From: JAAZNO01 sp012798275
Lineage (GTDB): Bacteria; Chloroflexota; Anaerolineae; B4-G1; SLSP01
NCBI GenBank assembly: GCA_035347995.1
Contig: DAOPQD010000127.1
Coordinates: 1-7,975 of the forward strand
Direction: 5' to 3'
Length of the DNA: 7,975 nucleotides
This document shows positions 5,852 to 7,975 of the stretch, one piece after another; position 1 is the stretch's first letter, and each line of letters opens with the position of its first letter. Under the pieces are notes generated by a model that made no database searches, was not told the origin of the DNA, and worked only from the letters and a program-made list of their open reading frames with translations. The position numbers and the translations under genes were made by a program.

Positions 5852-6250
5852 ATGGCCAAGGGTAAAGTGGGATTGGGCCGGCGCGGGGAAGCGTTGGCTG
5901 CCGCACAGTTGACGGCGCAGGGCTACACTCTGGTGGCGCACAACTGGTATTGCCCGGCGGGCGAGGCGGATTTGATCGCGACGCGGCAGGGGGACTGGTA
6001 CTTCATCGAGGTGCGCACGCGGCGCGGCGGGGCCCCCGGTGCGCCAGAGGACTCCATCACGCCGCGCAAACGCGAACGGATGGCGCAGGTCGCCAGGTAT
6101 TATCTGAGCGCCCAGCTGCCGGACGCCGATCCCGCCTGGCATTTGGGATTGGTCGCCGTGGAGCTGGATCGCGCCGGGCGTCTGATCCGCATGACGCTGT
6201 ACCTGGATCTGGAAGGCGAGGCGGAGGAGTTGCTTGATGGCGGAGCATGA
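5852..6250 (+). CDS. yraN: YraN/UPF0102 family nuclease-fold protein
   Basis: The 132-residue product has the conserved pattern of UPF0102: GRRGEALAAAQLTAQGY (10-26), a GEADLIA strand with its acidic residue, YFIEVRTRRG, and the later ITPRKRERMAQVARYYL. The family has a restriction-endonuclease-like fold related to Holliday junction resolvases; the cellular role is not settled. The EVRTR motif has Arg where some members have the PD-(D/E)xK lysine, as also seen, from memory, in E. coli YraN. The start at 5852 fits the family N-terminus (MAKGKVGLGRRGE) and the promoter; a longer frame from 5774 would begin inside the repeat and span the promoter. The gene overlaps miaA by 14 bp, so the two are almost surely translated from one mRNA. 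Confidence 0.9.
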   Translation: MAKGKVGLGRRGEALAAAQLTAQGYTLVAHNWYCPAGEADLIATRQGDWYFIEVRTRRGGAPGAPEDSITPRKRERMAQVARYYLSAQLPDADPAWHLGLVAVELDRAGRLIRMTLYLDLEGEAEELLDGGA

Positions 6251-7208
6251 ACCGCAACCCGCGTCGGAGGCGCCGGGCATCCCGTTGGTCGTCATCGTCG
6301 GGCCGACGGCTGTGGGCAAAACGGCGTTGGCGGTGGCGTTGGCCGAGGCCTTTGATGTCGAGGCGGTCTCCGCCGATTCGCGGCAGTTCTATCGCGGGAT
6401 GGACATCGGTACGGCAAAGCCGACGGCGGCGGAACGCGCTGCGCTGCGCCATCACTTGATTGACATCGCGGATCCCGATGCGACAGTGGGACTGGCGCAG
6501 TTTTTGCGGCTGGCTCAGGCCGCGATTGCCGACATCCAAACGCGGGGAAAACTGCCCCTGCTGGTCGGCGGCACCGGGCAATACGTCCGTGCGCTGTTGC
6601 AGGGCTGGCACATGCCGGAGGTGCCTCCCGATCCGGCATTGCGCGCCGAGTTGGAGCGGCGGGCGCGGCAGGACCCGGCGGGGCTGTGGGCGCAGCTCCT
6701 CGTGCTCGACCCCGACGCGGCGAACTTCGTGGATCCGCGCAATGTGCGGCGGGTGGTGCGCGCGCTGGAGGTGTGTCTCAAGACGGGGATGCCCTTTTCG
6801 GCGCAACGTCGGCGCCTCCCCCCGTCGTATCACGTCCTGCAATTGGGGCTGACCCTGGAGCGGGCGGCGTTGTACGCGCGAGCGGATGCGCGGGTTGAAG
6901 CGATGATGGCGGCGGGTCTGCCGGATGAGGTTGCGCGGTTGCTGGCGGCGGGCTACGGGTGGGACTTGCCGGCGCTCTCCGGGTTAGGCTACAGCCAGTT
7001 CAAGCCCTATTTCGCGGGGCAGGCGACACTGGCCGAGGTGACGGCGCGGATGCAGCTGGACACACACGATTTCATCCGCCGGCAATACGCCTGGTTTAGC
7101 CTCAGGGACCCGGCGATCACCTGGCTACCTCCCGGAGCCGTGCAGGAGGCGCAGCGCCAGATCACCGCCTGGTCGGGGCAGTTCGAGAAGACCGGCTTTC
7201 AAAAGTGA
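6237..7208 (+). CDS. miaA: tRNA dimethylallyltransferase MiaA
   Basis: MiaA transfers a dimethylallyl group to N6 of A37 beside the anticodon of tRNAs that read codons starting with U. The 323-residue protein shows the P-loop GPTAVGKT (22-29), DSRQFYRGMDIGTAKP (47-62), GGTGQYVRALLQG (111-123), DPRNVRRVVRALEV in the middle, and near the C-terminus GLGYSQF and DTHDFIRRQYAWF, matching the family's GY and RRQ-x-W blocks. The length is typical. The ATG at 6237 is chosen over the TTG just before it because GGAGG (6223-6227) lies 9 bases upstream, within the end of yraN. miaB, which would further modify the base, is not in the window. Together with QueG this gives two unrelated anticodon-loop modification enzymes here, on separate transcription units. 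Confidence 0.96.
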   Translation: MAEHEPQPASEAPGIPLVVIVGPTAVGKTALAVALAEAFDVEAVSADSRQFYRGMDIGTAKPTAAERAALRHHLIDIADPDATVGLAQFLRLAQAAIADIQTRGKLPLLVGGTGQYVRALLQGWHMPEVPPDPALRAELERRARQDPAGLWAQLLVLDPDAANFVDPRNVRRVVRALEVCLKTGMPFSAQRRRLPPSYHVLQLGLTLERAALYARADARVEAMMAAGLPDEVARLLAAGYGWDLPALSGLGYSQFKPYFAGQATLAEVTARMQLDTHDFIRRQYAWFSLRDPAITWLPPGAVQEAQRQITAWSGQFEKTGFQK

Positions 7209-7214
7209 ACCGCG

Positions 7215-7239
7215 TCGCCCTGCGGCGAGTATTCTCTTT
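7215..7239 (+). terminator. Weak terminator-like hairpin after miaA
   Basis: TCGCC-ctgc-GGCGA (7215-7228) is only a 5-bp stem, followed by a T-rich but broken tract. It begins 7 bases past the miaA stop codon. It may end the yraN-miaA mRNA, but it is far weaker than the other terminators in the window. Confidence 0.35.
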
Positions 7240-7260
7240 GTCAATTGAAAAATAAAACGC

Positions 7261-7289
7261 TTGACTGGAAAGCCATCTCATGGTAAACT
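7261..7289 (+). promoter_or_regulatory. Sigma-70-type promoter before the small gene
   Basis: TTGACT (7261-7266) and TAAACT (7284-7289) have the ideal 17-bp spacer. Transcription would start near 7296, leaving an unusually long leader of about 127 bases before the GTG at 7423. This leader contains small inverted repeats such as CTACG/CGTAG (7352-7372) and a TGCC/GGCA stem before TTTT (7318-7335). I recognise no known riboswitch in it. Confidence 0.65.
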
Positions 7290-7380
7290 CCTGAGAACCT
7301 ATCGGGGGATTAAAAACTGCCGTAATCTGGCATTTTATCACTGGTCATCGGCTACGGAATCGGGTATCGTAGATCGGTGG

Positions 7381-7419
7381 ATGATAAGGTTGAAGACCTG
7401 GCTGTTGAGCGTGGGGTAA
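7381..7419 (+). other. Possible 12-codon leader ORF or in-frame extension of the next gene
   Basis: An ATG at 7381 opens MIRLKTWLLSVG and stops at TAA 7417-7419, just 3 bases before the GTG of the next gene and in the same frame. The frame is also open upstream to near the predicted transcription start. It could be a translated leader, the remains of an older N-terminus cut off by the stop, or chance. GGTGG directly touches the ATG, too close to act as a normal ribosome site. Confidence 0.25.
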
Positions 7420-7422
7420 ACC

Positions 7423-7683
7423 GTGGCTACAACTGGCGAACTGTCGGACCAGGCCTTGGATTGTCTTTTGCGAGCTACGCTCCGTGAGGAATTGCGGGAC
7501 GTCGCGCCCTCGCCGTGCGTGTGGCAACGGATTGTGAAGTGTTTGCGGCGTGATACGCCTGTCGTTCACTTGCGGTATTCCTCGTTCGATTTGTTCCATC
7601 AACAGCAGCTGTTGCTTTTCTCCGTGATTCGTTTAGAGACCCATGATCAGTTTTTTGCCGGCGGCTTGCTCCGCGTCATGTGA
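7423..7683 (+). CDS. Small hypothetical protein
   Basis: I do not recognise a named family for this 86-residue protein. The N-terminal half (about 6-43) is predicted helical, with LSDQALDCLLRATLREELRDVAPSPCVWQRI; an acidic helix followed by a PSP-x-VW-x-RI segment is a pattern I recall from short uncharacterised Chloroflexota proteins. The C-terminal half (44-86) is hydrophobic and rich in Leu, Phe, Gln and Val. The start must be GTG 7423 or later, because TAA precedes it in frame; GTGGGG (7411-7416) gives a modest ribosome site. Base composition looks lower in GC than in yraN and miaA, so it may be a newer or faster-changing gene. It has a good promoter but no clear terminator. No function can be given. 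Confidence 0.5.
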   Translation: MATTGELSDQALDCLLRATLREELRDVAPSPCVWQRIVKCLRRDTPVVHLRYSSFDLFHQQQLLLFSVIRLETHDQFFAGGLLRVM

Positions 7684-7756
7684 GAGCCGGGGATGGGGGG
7701 GGCGTTAATGCAGTGGAGCACGACTCATGGATGGACATGGGAACGTGCGAACGGGA

Positions 7757-7805
7757 AAAAATAAGGGGGTTTTGCAGGCGGGGCTACGCCCGCCTGCAAA
7801 ACCCC
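7757..7805 (-). terminator. Intrinsic-terminator-like hairpin in the inverted repeat copy
   Basis: A 17-bp perfect stem, GGGGTTTTGCAGGCGGG (7766-7782) with its complement (7789-7805), has the loop GCTACG. Read on the minus strand it is followed by CTTATTTTTT, so it would stop transcription arriving from right of the window. On the plus strand it is followed by A residues and would not act as a terminator for the small gene. A second GC-rich palindrome (about 7819-7848) precedes it on the minus strand and is itself followed there by a T-run. Confidence 0.65.
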
Positions 7806-7975
7806 ACAAAAAAGTTTTCCTTTCCCCCCGCGCGCGCGGGGGGAAGGGGACAGGGGGCAAAAGTTGATACTCAATCTTCAAAGGTCGCCAGGAAATCTTG
7901 CGTTTTTTAGAATGTGAGCACGTGAGCAGCGACGGCGACGGCTCACCGGTTCGACACGAGCCAACCGCGCTGAAG
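7757..7975 (-). repeat. Inverted copy of the left-hand mosaic repeat
   Basis: Read on the minus strand, 7975-7920 matches 230-283: CTTCAGCGCGG, the GTGTCGAACCGGTGAGCC junction, two CGTCGC hexamers and GCTCAC. 7905-7757 then matches about 327-474: AAGATTTCCTGGCGAC, GAAGATTGAG, TTTTGCCCCC and the first two hairpins. The joining segment is shorter here than at 284-324, and the third hairpin is absent. The copy continues past the window edge. The stretch 7684-7756 between the small gene and this repeat shows nothing recognisable. Confidence 0.85.

Noticed and set aside
228..7975. One large composite transposon bounded by the inverted repeats
   Set aside because: The interior holds housekeeping-type genes (queG, miaA, yraN), there is no transposase, and related repeats also occur in the middle, so a dispersed repeat family is simpler.

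Overview
The window looks like a piece of a GC-rich bacterial chromosome, most likely Chloroflexota (an Anaerolineae-like lineage). The support is indirect: a zinc-ribbon/TM/TP-rich-linker/LysM protein, a Thr/Pro-rich lipoprotein, the tRNA-modification genes and a short acidic helix protein are all styles I associate with that phylum. The taxonomic call is inference. No rRNA, tRNA, CRISPR array, transposase, phage or recognisable defence gene is visible.

Layout. 1-724 is non-coding and built of mosaic repeats: a 227-bp unit repeated in part, a 163-bp hairpin element with 9-bp terminal inverted repeats, and a further copy of a 53-bp palindromic module. At 725-2054 a minus-strand LysM membrane-anchored protein is divergent from a plus-strand lipoprotein gene (2055-3140); the 169-bp gap holds both promoters. 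A strong terminator separates the lipoprotein from queG (3213-4241, epoxyqueuosine reductase), which ends in another strong hairpin shared with the convergent minus-strand serine-palmitoyltransferase-like gene (4303-5487). The gap 5488-5851 has a promoter at each end pointing outward, and a mosaic repeat copy fills the space between them. yraN and miaA overlap by 14 bp and form an operon (5852-7208). A lower-GC orphan small gene with its own good promoter follows (7423-7683). From 7757 to the end is an inverted copy of the repeats seen at 228-474.

Functionally the genes are ordinary: two envelope proteins, two anticodon-loop tRNA modification enzymes (QueG for wobble position 34, MiaA for position 37), a YraN nuclease-fold protein and one lipid-type alpha-oxoamine synthase. 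I see no new multi-gene system. The most notable signal is the repeat family. Its modules each contain a short hairpin, are shuffled between sites, vary in hexamer copy number, carry intrinsic-terminator-like hairpins, and bound the window in opposite orientations. A second signal is that two genes (LysM protein and yraN) have a -10-like box only 6-7 bases before the ATG, which suggests leaderless mRNAs.
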